NCBI GenBank assembly: GCA_023261345.1
Contig: JAHFPE010000014.1
Span: 1-9,145, forward strand
DNA length: 9,145 nucleotides
Origin: Candidatus Woesearchaeota archaeon
GTDB lineage: Archaea; Nanobdellota; Nanobdellia; Woesearchaeales; ARS49
Reading direction: 5' to 3'
In this document: piece by piece, positions 1-7,069 of the stretch
How positions within the stretch are numbered: position 1 is the stretch's first letter
How the letters are laid out: every line of letters starts with the position of its first letter
Notes under the pieces: model-generated
Told to the model about the DNA's origin: nothing
The model's input: only the letters and a program-made list of their open reading frames with translations
Databases searched by the model: none
Made by a program: the position numbers and the translations under genes

Positions 1-8
1 TACTTTGC

Positions 9-17
9 AAAAAAAAA
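9..17 (-). terminator. Poly-T terminator after the duplicated-module gene
   Basis: Nine consecutive T residues on the minus strand start about ten bases after the TAG stop at 28-30. Archaeal RNA polymerase terminates at T-rich tracts without needing a hairpin. Confidence 0.6.
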
Positions 18-27
18 GAATTCAAAA

Positions 28-837
28 CTATTGGTGCCTTCTTGTTTCAATCACTGAACAAAAGTTGCGCATTTCCGCATCGTGTTCAATAAGATCCTTA
101 AGCGCAAGATATGGAGAGCCAGCATACACTAAGTTAATCATGCCGCGCAGAGTAGTTCCGTATCGATTAATTGGCGTGTTATGAAACATATCTGCTCTGA
201 TTGTGGGTAAAATTTCTGCCCAAGACACATCTCCTTTTTGCTCTTTAATTTTTTGCAGAAGTAGTTTTGTCGTTAGTCTGGCGAGAGGGTAGTTTTTATT
301 TTTGTCCTTATCAAACCATGTTTGTCGTCGTGCTTTTTTCATATCGTATTGCTGAAAATCACTAAATTCTGCAAAATCTGCGTCATGTTGAATAAGATCT
401 TTAATTCCAGAAAATGGCGAATTATCATAAACCGCAGCGAGCATTCCGTGAAGAGTTGTTCCGTACTGATTTATTGTGACGCGATGAAAATGGTGTTGCG
501 TAATTGTTGGCAGTAACGCAACACGAGATGCAGTTGTTTGCTTTGAATCGAGTTTTTGCAAAAGTTTGCGTGTTGCTTTTCTTGCAAGTTCATAATTTGT
601 TCCTTTTGAACTCGTATGCCACATCCTCATTGTTCCAAGAAGATCGTAAGCTTCCAAATCAAGATATTTCCTTTTTTTATGTAGCTCCTCAATCGCGAGA
701 TCCGCTGTTTCGTACGGAAACTTTCTACCTCTAAATGGGTTTTTGGTTGTACTTTGGCCTTCTTGAGGCGCATTACAGCTAATAAACGCAACAACATCAT
801 CAATACTTGGAGCTCTGGTGGTTTTCTTCATGTTCAC
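28..837 (-). CDS. Unrecognised protein with an internal tandem duplication
   Basis: I do not recognise the family. The 269-residue product begins at GTG 837 (an ATG lies two codons in, at 831). Two modules of about 95-100 residues follow each other, roughly residues 64-158 and 164-259. Both contain an NYxLARxxT segment followed by LLQK, then a hydrophobic LLPTI or ILPTI, then IN(Q/R)YGTTL(H/R)GM, VYxxSP, KDLI and a closing HDA. Residues 40-56 (PYETADLAIEELHKK) resemble the start of a module and may be a decayed third copy. The protein is rich in Lys/Arg, has no signal peptide or membrane segment, and shows no obvious catalytic motif. It has its own promoter and a T-rich end, so it is probably monocistronic. 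A nucleic-acid or protein-binding role is possible from the repeated basic architecture but is a guess. Confidence 0.85.
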   Translation of the reverse strand: MNMKKTTRAPSIDDVVAFISCNAPQEGQSTTKNPFRGRKFPYETADLAIEELHKKRKYLDLEAYDLLGTMRMWHTSSKGTNYELARKATRKLLQKLDSKQTTASRVALLPTITQHHFHRVTINQYGTTLHGMLAAVYDNSPFSGIKDLIQHDADFAEFSDFQQYDMKKARRQTWFDKDKNKNYPLARLTTKLLLQKIKEQKGDVSWAEILPTIRADMFHNTPINRYGTTLRGMINLVYAGSPYLALKDLIEHDAEMRNFCSVIETRRHQ

Positions 838-877
838 AAAAATTAATAGTAAGTAATTCGTTTGAGAGGTTAGTTTG

Positions 878-885
878 ATTTATAA
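878..885 (-). promoter_or_regulatory. TATA box for the 269-residue protein gene
   Basis: TTATAAAT on the minus strand, 48 nt before GTG 837. By the spacing seen at other genes here, transcription would begin near 855, giving a leader of about 18-24 nt, unlike the leaderless neighbours. No in-frame start lies closer to the predicted transcription start. Confidence 0.5.
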
Positions 886-1030
886 CATTTTGAGAAACAA
901 ACGTCATTATGCGCTCCCTAATGCGCTATTCTTTTGGCGTTATTGAAAAGTTCGGCAGTGCCTTGCCATTCTTTTAGGTAAGATCGGCCATTGTTGCCCA
1001 AGAAATCTTTGGCTATGCCTAACCATAACC

Positions 1031-1039
1031 TTTTTAAAT
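1031..1039 (+). promoter_or_regulatory. TATA box of the eL21-rpo4 operon
   Basis: TTTTTAAAT begins exactly 30 nt before the ATG at 1061. Archaeal transcription starts about 25 nt after the centre of the TATA box, so the mRNA should begin at or within a few bases of the start codon and be leaderless. Confidence 0.75.
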
Positions 1040-1060
1040 AAAGCACCTGTTGATTCCCCT

Positions 1061-1351
1061 ATGAAACGTAAAGGTGGCTATCGCAGAGGAACAAGAAAAA
1101 CCTGGGCGAAGCATTGGCGCACAAAAGGAAAAATTAGTATTACTCGCTTTCTTGCAAAATACGAAGAAGGTCAAAAGGTAGCACTTGTTTTAGAACCATC
1201 ATATATGAAAGGGATCTATCACAGTAGATTTCACGGTCTTACTGGCGTTGTGAAAACCCAACGAGGCAAGTGTTATGAAGTTGATATTCGTGATGGAAAC
1301 AAGCACAAAATAGTTATAGTTCATCCTGTTCATTTGAAGAGGGTTGCATGA
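1061..1351 (+). CDS. rpl21e: Large-subunit ribosomal protein eL21 (L21e)
   Basis: This is an archaeal/eukaryotic-type protein of the large ribosomal subunit with no bacterial counterpart; it binds rRNA. The 96-residue length matches the family (about 95-100). The N-terminus MKRKGGYRRGTRKTW is the typical highly basic tail, followed by a small beta-barrel core with a KYEEGQKVAL segment, FHGLTGVV and the closing VHPVHLKRV. The ATG is set by a TATA box 30 nt upstream, and no Shine-Dalgarno is needed or seen. Its stop codon overlaps the start of the next gene by four bases (ATGA), so the two are co-transcribed and translationally coupled. eL21 followed by the RNA polymerase F subunit is a conserved archaeal gene pair; the DUF655 and ksgA genes that often follow are not present here. 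Confidence 0.96.
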   Translation: MKRKGGYRRGTRKTWAKHWRTKGKISITRFLAKYEEGQKVALVLEPSYMKGIYHSRFHGLTGVVKTQRGKCYEVDIRDGNKHKIVIVHPVHLKRVA

Positions 1352-1692
1352 AAGGTAAATTAATATCTGAAACAGCAGTGACCTGTGCACAAGTGAAGGA
1401 TATGCTTGTTGTAACTAAAGAGAGAGATGGTGAATTGAGTTATCGTGCACAAAAGACACTCGAGTATCTTGAACAAAACGTTTCAATAACAAGCGCTCAA
1501 GCCAGCAAGTTGCTCAAAAGTCTTCAAGCACTTGCAATACCAAGACTTCGTGAACAGCATCTACTAAAGTTAATCGACGTACTTCCGTTAACAATGAAAG
1601 ATGTTAAAGTTGTATTGCAAGCGTATTCTCTTACTGTTTCTAACGAGAACATGCAAAAAATCGCTGATGCAATTATAGAAGCAACGGCGTAA
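1348..1692 (+). CDS. rpo4: DNA-directed RNA polymerase subunit Rpo4 (subunit F, Rpb4-like)
   Basis: Rpo4 pairs with Rpo7 to form the stalk of archaeal RNA polymerase, which helps open complex formation, termination and contact with the nascent RNA. The 114-residue product has the normal size. The pattern is an N-terminal strand region (KGKLISETAVT), a helix with SYRAQKTLEYLEQN, and a C-terminal helical HRDC-like part with VLPLTMKDVKVVLQAYSLTVSNENMQKI, which matches the Rpo4 consensus of a Leu/Pro-Thr turn followed by a final helix. The ATG overlaps the eL21 stop by four bases, and a GAGG at 1339-1342 sits five bases before it, so this internal gene of the operon, unlike the leaderless first gene, appears to use a Shine-Dalgarno or coupling. 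The assignment rests on both sequence and the conserved neighbour. Confidence 0.93.
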   Translation: MKGKLISETAVTCAQVKDMLVVTKERDGELSYRAQKTLEYLEQNVSITSAQASKLLKSLQALAIPRLREQHLLKLIDVLPLTMKDVKVVLQAYSLTVSNENMQKIADAIIEATA

Positions 1693-1842
1693 TATTAAAT
1701 TCATTCGTTCAGCCGCAAGCTTAATTCAGATTTCACATTGGGATACTCTCACGAAGATATTAAAAAGTTCGGTAATGTCTCCACTTCTTGCCAAGACCTA
1801 CGTTCTGAACTCTTTTTGCTTGACGCAACAAATGTTCTAACA

Positions 1843-2316
1843 CTATTTTCCTTTGAATAAATTATATTTTTCTTCAGTAAGTGCCTCTAGGAAAAATGAT
1901 TCAGCATTTTTTTCCCTGCCAAATGGTATTTCGGGCCCAATACGTGGATGTAAAAAAATTTTTGTTGCAGAACGCACGTACGCGGTATGTGAAAGATTCA
2001 GTGGTATGCCCTGGTAAGAGCCCTTTTCTTTGTGAGAATGAACTCGATAATAACCAGTTTGAAGATCGGGATTCGGGTACTGAGTCCTAAGATGATAGTC
2101 GCGTTTGGTCTGATATTCTAATTCTGTGACCTTTTCCAGCTTGATATCAAACGACACAGTGTCTATCCATTGTTTTGGATCGAGTTCCCAAGCACACAAG
2201 TCTAAATTTATTTCTGAATCTGAACGTAAGAAAACTTTCCAGCGGTTCCCAAGAGTCCACGTACACTCATCATCTGCCCAAACTGTCAAGCCAACATTCA
2301 ATAGATACGTATTCAT
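1843..2316 (-). CDS. Unrecognised protein, 157 residues
   Basis: I do not recognise the family. The protein is soluble, has five Trp and many Tyr, and has no signal peptide, membrane segment or clear catalytic motif. An N-terminal part alternates hydrophobic and polar residues and looks beta-rich (LNVGLTVWADDECTW, WKVFLRS), and a helix closes the protein (NAESFFLEALTEEKYNLF). It is transcribed divergently from the Lhr helicase. A TATA-like element 27-29 nt before the ATG makes it probably leaderless, which together with the good length of the frame supports a real gene. The antisense frames over it are shorter and have no promoter. Confidence 0.75.
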   Translation of the reverse strand: MNTYLLNVGLTVWADDECTWTLGNRWKVFLRSDSEINLDLCAWELDPKQWIDTVSFDIKLEKVTELEYQTKRDYHLRTQYPNPDLQTGYYRVHSHKEKGSYQGIPLNLSHTAYVRSATKIFLHPRIGPEIPFGREKNAESFFLEALTEEKYNLFKGK

Positions 2317-2337
2317 GCTAGCTTGATTCTATGAACA

Positions 2338-2345
2338 GTTATAGT
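2338..2345 (-). promoter_or_regulatory. TATA-like element of the 157-residue protein gene
   Basis: ACTATAAC on the minus strand lies 29 nt before the ATG at 2316, the same spacing as at other leaderless genes in the window. Just upstream of it, TGGTAG (2352-2357) and CTACCA (2364-2369) form a 6-bp inverted repeat that could be a regulator site. Confidence 0.5.
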
Positions 2346-2476
2346 CTTTGATGGTAGCGGGCACTACCACAATTCCAGTAATGAACCTGCGCTCGGCGTC
2401 CTTCAATACATCACAACAACGCTTCCCCGCACTCGCAAGAAGGGATCTTTTAGATATCGCCAACTCTCACACTACG

Positions 2477-2484
2477 TTTATAAT
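2477..2484 (+). promoter_or_regulatory. TATA box of the Lhr helicase gene
   Basis: TTTATAAT begins exactly 30 nt before the GTG at 2507, identical in spacing to the eL21 promoter. It lies inside the upstream extension of the open frame (2348-2506), which argues that the extension is not translated. Confidence 0.65.
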
Positions 2485-2506
2485 ACATCAAACGCTGCAT
2501 TATTAT

Positions 2507-5410
2507 GTGTCACAAATTCGCGTACTTGAAACACCAAGATCACCCACAGATGTAGATGCAATTCTTCATCCTGTGATTCGAGAGTGGTTTCATGAGCGAT
2601 TCTCTTCGTTTTCTTTACCGCAATTATTTGGTGTTATTCCTGTACATTCAAGAGAAAACGTGCTTATCTCTGCTCCAACAGGCGCAACGAAAACACTCAC
2701 AGGTTTTTTGAGCGTTTTAAATGAGCTTGTGGACTCGAGCACAAAAGGCGTTCTTGAAAACAGAGTTTACTGCGTGTACATCAGCCCACTTAAAGCGTTG
2801 AATAATGATATTGCAAAGAACTTACTTGAGCCGCTCTCCCAGATGGGAATTCTTGCAAAACGTGACCTTGGCATACGAGTTGCTGTTCGAACAGGAGACA
2901 CGAGCACAACTGAACGACAAAAAATGTCAAAAACTCCGCCGCATATTCTCGTCACAACTCCAGAAAGTCTTGCGATTCTTCTTTGCAGTCCAAAATTCAG
3001 AGAATACCTTCGAAATGTTCAATGGTGTATTATTGATGAGGTTCATGCACTAGCAGAAAACAAACGTGGAGTGCATCTATCACTTAGTTTAGAACGTTTG
3101 CAATACTTGAGCCCGGGAATGTGCAGAGTTGGCTTGTCAGCAACTGTAGCCCCAATCGAAGAAGTCGCAAAGTTTCTTGTTGGAAGCACTCGTTCATGCA
3201 ACATTATTGATGTGCAATTTCTAAAAAATATGGACTTACAAGTTATGAGTCCAGTACCTGACCTCATAGAAACAGATCATCTTGGTTTGCACACAGCAAT
3301 GTATCAACTTATTGATGATCTTGTTTCGCAACATAGAACTACACTTATTTTTACAAATACAAGAAGCGCAACAGAACGAGTGGTTGATCATCTCAAATTC
3401 AAATTTCCAAAAAAATATGCTGGGCTCATTGGAGCACATCATGGCAGTTTAGGAAAAGAAGCACGCCACAACATTGAAGAACAATTACGACTTGGAAAAC
3501 TAAAATGCGTTGTGAGTAGCACAAGTCTTGAATTAGGCATTGATATTGGCTATATCGACCTCGTTCTATGCCTTGGAAGCCCAAAAAGCGTTGCACGATT
3601 TCTTCAACGCGCAGGAAGAAGTGGACATCGACTAAATCAAACAGTAAACGCACGTCTTATTGTCATGGATAGAGATGACCTTGTTGAGTGTGCAGTACTT
3701 GTGAAAGCAGCAAGAGAACGAAAGATTGACAAGTTACACATTCCAACAAATTGTTTAGATGTTCTCGCGCAACAAATTATTGGAATGGCAATAGAACAAG
3801 TGTGGAATGAAGAAGAATTATTTGGAGTTATTCGCAACAGTTACTGTTATTCCAATCTTTCACGGAGCGACTTTGCGGACATACTCAAGTATCTTGCAGG
3901 AGAATTTGTTTCTCTTGAAGAACGCCACATCTACGCAAGAATTTGGCGTAACGATGGCATGATTGGAAAACGCGGAAAGCTCGCACGAGTAATTTATATG
4001 ACTAACGTTGGAACAATTCCAGATGAAACATTCATCACAGTCAAAGTTGGAGATCATATTGTTGGAACACTCGATGAACAATTTCTCGAACGCTTGCGAG
4101 CAGGTGATGTTTTTGTGTTGGGTGGAGAAACTTATCAATTCCGCTTTGCGCGAGGAACAGTTGCGCAAGTAACTGCAACAACAAACCGTCCCCCGACGGT
4201 TCCCTCGTGGATTAGCGAAATGCTACCACTTAGTTTTGATCTTAGTTTAGAAATTGGAAAGTTTAGACGGCTTCTTGCAGAAAAATTCCATCTTACAAGA
4301 ACAAGAAATGATACAATCTCATTTATTCGAGAATATCTTGAAGTGAATGACACAACTGCAATTGCGATCCATCATTATTTTAGCGAACAATACGCATACG
4401 CAAAACGCATACCGAGCGACACACTTGTTCTCTTAGAACACGTCAAGACAGACACCGGTACGAAAGTTGATTCAAAAATTGTTTTTCACGCACTATTTGG
4501 CAGACGAGTAAATGATTGCCTTTCTCGAGGAATAGCATTTGTGTGCGGAAAAGTGCTACACAAAGATGTAGAAATAGGAATGAATGACAACGGATTCTTT
4601 GTTAGTGGAATTACTCTTTCTGATGCAAAAAATGCACTCCATTCGCTCGAACCTGCGCAACTTCGCAAAATTATGGAAATAGCAATTGAAACTTCAGAAG
4701 TTTATCGACGAAGATTTAGGCATTGTGCCACACGTTCATTTATGATACTTCGAAATTACCTTGGCACGCAAAAACATGTTGGCAGGCAACAAGTTGGCAG
4801 CCAAATCCTCATGAGCGCACTCAAACGAATAAGCAATGACTTCACAATACTTCGAGAAGCAAAACGAGAATGCCTTGAAGATCTCATGGACATAGAAAAC
4901 ACAAAGTTTGTCCTTGAAGAAATAAAAAAAGGAACAATTCGCATTGACTCAATTGACACGCGGCTACCAACTCCATTTGCATTCAGTATTGCATTTCAAG
5001 GAAGTCTTGATGTGCTTCGCATAGAAGAAAAACACGAATTCCTAAAGCGAATGCACCAAATGGTACTTGCAAAAATAGGAAAAACAGAGTCTCCTCCACT
5101 GCCTGGAGTTACGGTGGAAGATTTTGAATACAACTCATTTTGGGAAGCGGAGCAAGAAAAAAAAATAGAAGAGAAATCAGAAACGCGCGAGAGACTTAAA
5201 CACCTCATTTGGAACCTTGAAGATACACCGGTATTCATACAACGACAAATTGGCAAAATACTTGAAGGAGAAGATGTACATCAAGAATTCGAAAAAGAAC
5301 TTGCAAAAATACAAGAACAAATAAAGAAATGGCCAGAAGAAGTACAGAAGATTGTACGGGAGTTTAGAGAGCGAAAAAGTAACACACATAAACTTCAGAA
5401 AGAATCGTAA
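2507..5410 (+). CDS. lhr: Lhr-family superfamily 2 ATP-dependent helicase
   Basis: A 967-residue nucleic-acid-dependent ATPase of the Lhr ('large helicase-related') group. Numbering from GTG 2507: conserved ILHPVIREWF entry (19-28), Walker A APTGATKT (56-63), motif Ia SPLKALNND (93-101), TPESLA (151-156), DEVH box (177-180), SAT (211-213), TLIFTNTRS (279-287), SSTSLELGIDIG (337-348) and QRAGRSGHR (367-375). The Lhr-specific core follows: GTIPDE (502-507), LDEQF (522-526), FVLGG (536-540) and PSWISEMLPLS (566-576). The last 60-70 residues are highly charged and helical. The usual second Gly of the P-loop is Thr61. The frame is open back to 2348, but the alignable protein begins at 2507 and a TATA box sits 30 nt before it, so a leaderless GTG start is preferred. 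Archaeal Lhr proteins are linked to DNA repair and RNA metabolism; which Lhr subgroup this is cannot be told by eye. Confidence 0.95.
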   Translation: MSQIRVLETPRSPTDVDAILHPVIREWFHERFSSFSLPQLFGVIPVHSRENVLISAPTGATKTLTGFLSVLNELVDSSTKGVLENRVYCVYISPLKALNNDIAKNLLEPLSQMGILAKRDLGIRVAVRTGDTSTTERQKMSKTPPHILVTTPESLAILLCSPKFREYLRNVQWCIIDEVHALAENKRGVHLSLSLERLQYLSPGMCRVGLSATVAPIEEVAKFLVGSTRSCNIIDVQFLKNMDLQVMSPVPDLIETDHLGLHTAMYQLIDDLVSQHRTTLIFTNTRSATERVVDHLKFKFPKKYAGLIGAHHGSLGKEARHNIEEQLRLGKLKCVVSSTSLELGIDIGYIDLVLCLGSPKSVARFLQRAGRSGHRLNQTVNARLIVMDRDDLVECAVLVKAARERKIDKLHIPTNCLDVLAQQIIGMAIEQVWNEEELFGVIRNSYCYSNLSRSDFADILKYLAGEFVSLEERHIYARIWRNDGMIGKRGKLARVIYMTNVGTIPDETFITVKVGDHIVGTLDEQFLERLRAGDVFVLGGETYQFRFARGTVAQVTATTNRPPTVPSWISEMLPLSFDLSLEIGKFRRLLAEKFHLTRTRNDTISFIREYLEVNDTTAIAIHHYFSEQYAYAKRIPSDTLVLLEHVKTDTGTKVDSKIVFHALFGRRVNDCLSRGIAFVCGKVLHKDVEIGMNDNGFFVSGITLSDAKNALHSLEPAQLRKIMEIAIETSEVYRRRFRHCATRSFMILRNYLGTQKHVGRQQVGSQILMSALKRISNDFTILREAKRECLEDLMDIENTKFVLEEIKKGTIRIDSIDTRLPTPFAFSIAFQGSLDVLRIEEKHEFLKRMHQMVLAKIGKTESPPLPGVTVEDFEYNSFWEAEQEKKIEEKSETRERLKHLIWNLEDTPVFIQRQIGKILEGEDVHQEFEKELAKIQEQIKKWPEEVQKIVREFRERKSNTHKLQKES

Positions 5411-5442
5411 TCAATTCCGCGTCAGTTTACGGCAATTTTCCG

Positions 5443-5461
5443 AAAAATTTTTTGTATTTTT
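5443..5461. terminator. Shared convergent T/A-rich terminator
   Basis: A stretch of five A, then six T and five T, lies between the stop codons of lhr (plus) and the 169-residue protein (minus). It supplies T tracts on both strands, so it can end transcription from both directions. Confidence 0.6.
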
Positions 5462-5969
5462 ATGGCGGACATCTTGAAGAATGATAGTTTTGGTTTACAA
5501 CCTTATCGAATTCTTCAATTAACTCCATTGCAGATTCATGCGCTTTTCGCTCGAGCTTTGAAACACCTACATAAACTAATTTGTCTTCGTTGGTGCCATA
5601 CTGTTGCCAGCGATGATACCACGTAGTTTTTGGATTGCCGGTTTGAGAAGCAAGAACCACACTCTCCCTTCCTGCACGCACGTACAAGCCAGATGTAGTA
5701 TATTTCTTCCACGTCCCATCAAAGACACAGGGATGTTCTTCTTTTCTGTCTGGAATCAAAACTTCGGGCTGCACAAACCATTTGACATCCACACTGTCCC
5801 TTAGAAAATCACTTACTGTGCGCGATGCGTCAAATCTTTTTCCGCCAAAAAAATAACCCATTGCTCCCTGATAAAAAACTCTTGCAGCACCATTATTAGA
5901 TTCTTCGATGTGAGCTTCAGGATTCAATAACCAGACCTGTTTAGCAACTTTAGCAATCATACAGTTCAC
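5460..5969 (-). CDS. Unrecognised protein, 169 residues
   Basis: I do not recognise the family. The soluble product is rich in aromatic residues (VWLLNPEAHIEES, GAMGYFFGGKRF, TWYHRWQQYG, KLVYVGVSK) and ends in a helix (HESAMELIEEFDKVV). No membrane segment, signal peptide or catalytic motif is evident. The start is chosen as GTG 5969 because a TATA box begins 31 nt before it, which would make it leaderless; ATG 5960, three codons in, is the alternative and would leave a 9-nt leader. It lies 38 bp after the epimerase on the same strand but has its own promoter, so shared function is not implied. Confidence 0.75.
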   Translation of the reverse strand: MNCMIAKVAKQVWLLNPEAHIEESNNGAARVFYQGAMGYFFGGKRFDASRTVSDFLRDSVDVKWFVQPEVLIPDRKEEHPCVFDGTWKKYTTSGLYVRAGRESVVLASQTGNPKTTWYHRWQQYGTNEDKLVYVGVSKLERKAHESAMELIEEFDKVVNQNYHSSRCPP

Positions 5970-5991
5970 TTCATTCTTCTATTTTTACGTG

Positions 5992-6000
5992 ATTTAAAAA
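5992..6000 (-). promoter_or_regulatory. TATA box of the 169-residue protein gene
   Basis: TTTTTAAAT, the same nine bases as in the eL21 promoter, starts 31 nt before GTG 5969. Its T5 run lies just after the epimerase stop codon, so the same bases may also act as that gene's terminator. Confidence 0.65.
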
Positions 6001-6007
6001 TCTTGGG

Positions 6008-6925
6008 CTATTTCTGTTTCACAAGCAGGTGTAATCCATCAAGAAAACTCAACGCAGGTGAATGACTTAGTAGAGATGTTGCTAATCGAATATCAGCTAG
6101 ACTGTGTTTGATGTCCCCTTCCTTTGGACCAATGTGAACTGGCGCGATTTGCGTTTGAAGAACGTTATTAATTGCAGAAACTAAATCGAGAATACTCGTG
6201 CTAGTTCCTGTTGCAATGTTGAATGTTCTTCCAGCAGCAAGAGGAGCTTCTGCAGCAAGAATAATTCCCCGCACAGTATCCTGCACTGCAACAAAATCTC
6301 GAGTTTGACTTCCATCTCCAAAAATCTTTGGTTGCTTTCCCTCACGCATAATAGCAACAAACTTGGAAATCACACCTGAATATTCGCTCGTTGGATTTTG
6401 GCGTGGACCGTACACATTAAATAAGCGCAAACTAACTGTCTCTAGTCCCTGCTCCCAATAGTGCAAACAAAGCTGTTCTCCCCAAACCTTACTTAAGGCA
6501 TACGGACTCAACGGTTTTAGCATACCATGTTCATGCACCGGAAGTTCTGCAGCATCGCCATACACTGCAGCACTGCTAATGAAAACAAAGCGCTTCACTT
6601 TTGCAATGCGTGCAGCTTCAAGTAACTTACTTGTCGTCATCACATTATTCTGCAAAACGTCTGTTGGCTTCTCAATAGAATACTGCACACTTGATATTGC
6701 CGCAAGATGAAACACAATATCAACATCTTGAAGTAATTCAAGAAGATCTGCTTTCAAAATATCTCCCTCGACAAACTTGATACTCTGCGCAACTGATGCA
6801 AGATTTTTCTTAAAACCAGTACTCAAATTATCAATCACGATAACTGAGTCTCCTTTAGCAAGAAGCGCTTCAACTAGATGACTTCCAATAAAGCCAGCAC
6901 CGCCAGTAACGAGGGATTGAGACAT
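6008..6925 (-). CDS. NAD-dependent sugar-nucleotide epimerase/dehydratase (extended SDR, GalE-like)
   Basis: An extended short-chain dehydrogenase acting on a nucleotide sugar, most likely a UDP-glucose or UDP-N-acetylglucosamine 4-epimerase. The 305-residue product starts at ATG 6925 (numbering from there). It shows the Rossmann motif TGGAGFIG (7-14), the Asp32 that binds the NAD ribose in VIDNLSTG, HLAA (73-76), FISSAAVYGD (115-124) with the catalytic Ser118, YALSK (142-146) with catalytic Tyr142 and Lys146, then the substrate part with LRLFNVYGPRQ and FGDGSQTRDFV. The open frame extends 13 codons further, but the protein aligns from 6925 and a TATA box begins 31 nt before it. Such enzymes feed glycan or glycoprotein synthesis in the cytoplasm. 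Exact substrate cannot be fixed from the sequence; other extended SDRs share these motifs. Confidence 0.93.
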   Translation of the reverse strand: MSQSLVTGGAGFIGSHLVEALLAKGDSVIVIDNLSTGFKKNLASVAQSIKFVEGDILKADLLELLQDVDIVFHLAAISSVQYSIEKPTDVLQNNVMTTSKLLEAARIAKVKRFVFISSAAVYGDAAELPVHEHGMLKPLSPYALSKVWGEQLCLHYWEQGLETVSLRLFNVYGPRQNPTSEYSGVISKFVAIMREGKQPKIFGDGSQTRDFVAVQDTVRGIILAAEAPLAAGRTFNIATGTSTSILDLVSAINNVLQTQIAPVHIGPKEGDIKHSLADIRLATSLLSHSPALSFLDGLHLLVKQK

Positions 6926-6948
6926 ACACCTATTTGAGGAGCAGGTGG

Positions 6949-6956
6949 TTTTTAAA
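6949..6956 (-). promoter_or_regulatory. TATA box of the epimerase gene
   Basis: TTTAAAAA on the minus strand begins 31 nt before ATG 6925, which gives a leaderless transcript and decides the start codon. Confidence 0.65.
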
Positions 6957-6963
6957 TGTAGCA

Positions 6964-7003
6964 TTCACAAGTTCTTTTATTTGCGAACTTGGTAACTTGT
7001 GAA
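6964..7003. promoter_or_regulatory. Operator-like inverted repeat between epimerase and kinase
   Basis: TTCACAAGTT (6964-6973) and AACTTGTGAA (6994-7003) are perfect reverse complements. A third element, GAACTTG (6985-6991), lies between them and is the exact reverse complement of CAAGTTC (6968-6974). The cluster lies between two divergent promoters, 8 bp upstream of the epimerase TATA box and 28 bp upstream of the kinase one. It is therefore not expected to be transcribed, and a DNA-binding regulator of one or both genes is the natural reading. Confidence 0.5.
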
Positions 7004-7030
7004 AAGGTTACATGAACGTGGGAGTGAGAG

Positions 7031-7038
7031 TTAAAAAG
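7031..7038 (+). promoter_or_regulatory. TATA-like element of the kinase gene
   Basis: TTAAAAAG lies 39 nt before ATG 7070, predicting a short leader of about nine bases. No in-frame start lies nearer the predicted transcription start. Confidence 0.45.
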
Positions 7039-7069
7039 TCCCTGGCAATTAGTAACTGCGAGTGAATAC

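Noticed and set aside
996..1013. Possible small RNA hairpin (GCCCAAGA with TCTTTGGC) upstream of eL21
   Set aside because: It has seven pairs with one mismatch and a 4-base loop, but no recognisable RNA family or C/D box motifs; too weak to call.
2348..2506. N-terminal extension of the Lhr frame
   Set aside because: It has no Lhr-like sequence, contains the likely TATA box for a start at 2507, and lies in the divergent promoter region.
3043..3267. Antisense open frames across lhr
   Set aside because: They lie opposite a strongly conserved helicase, lack promoters, and their composition follows from the coding strand.
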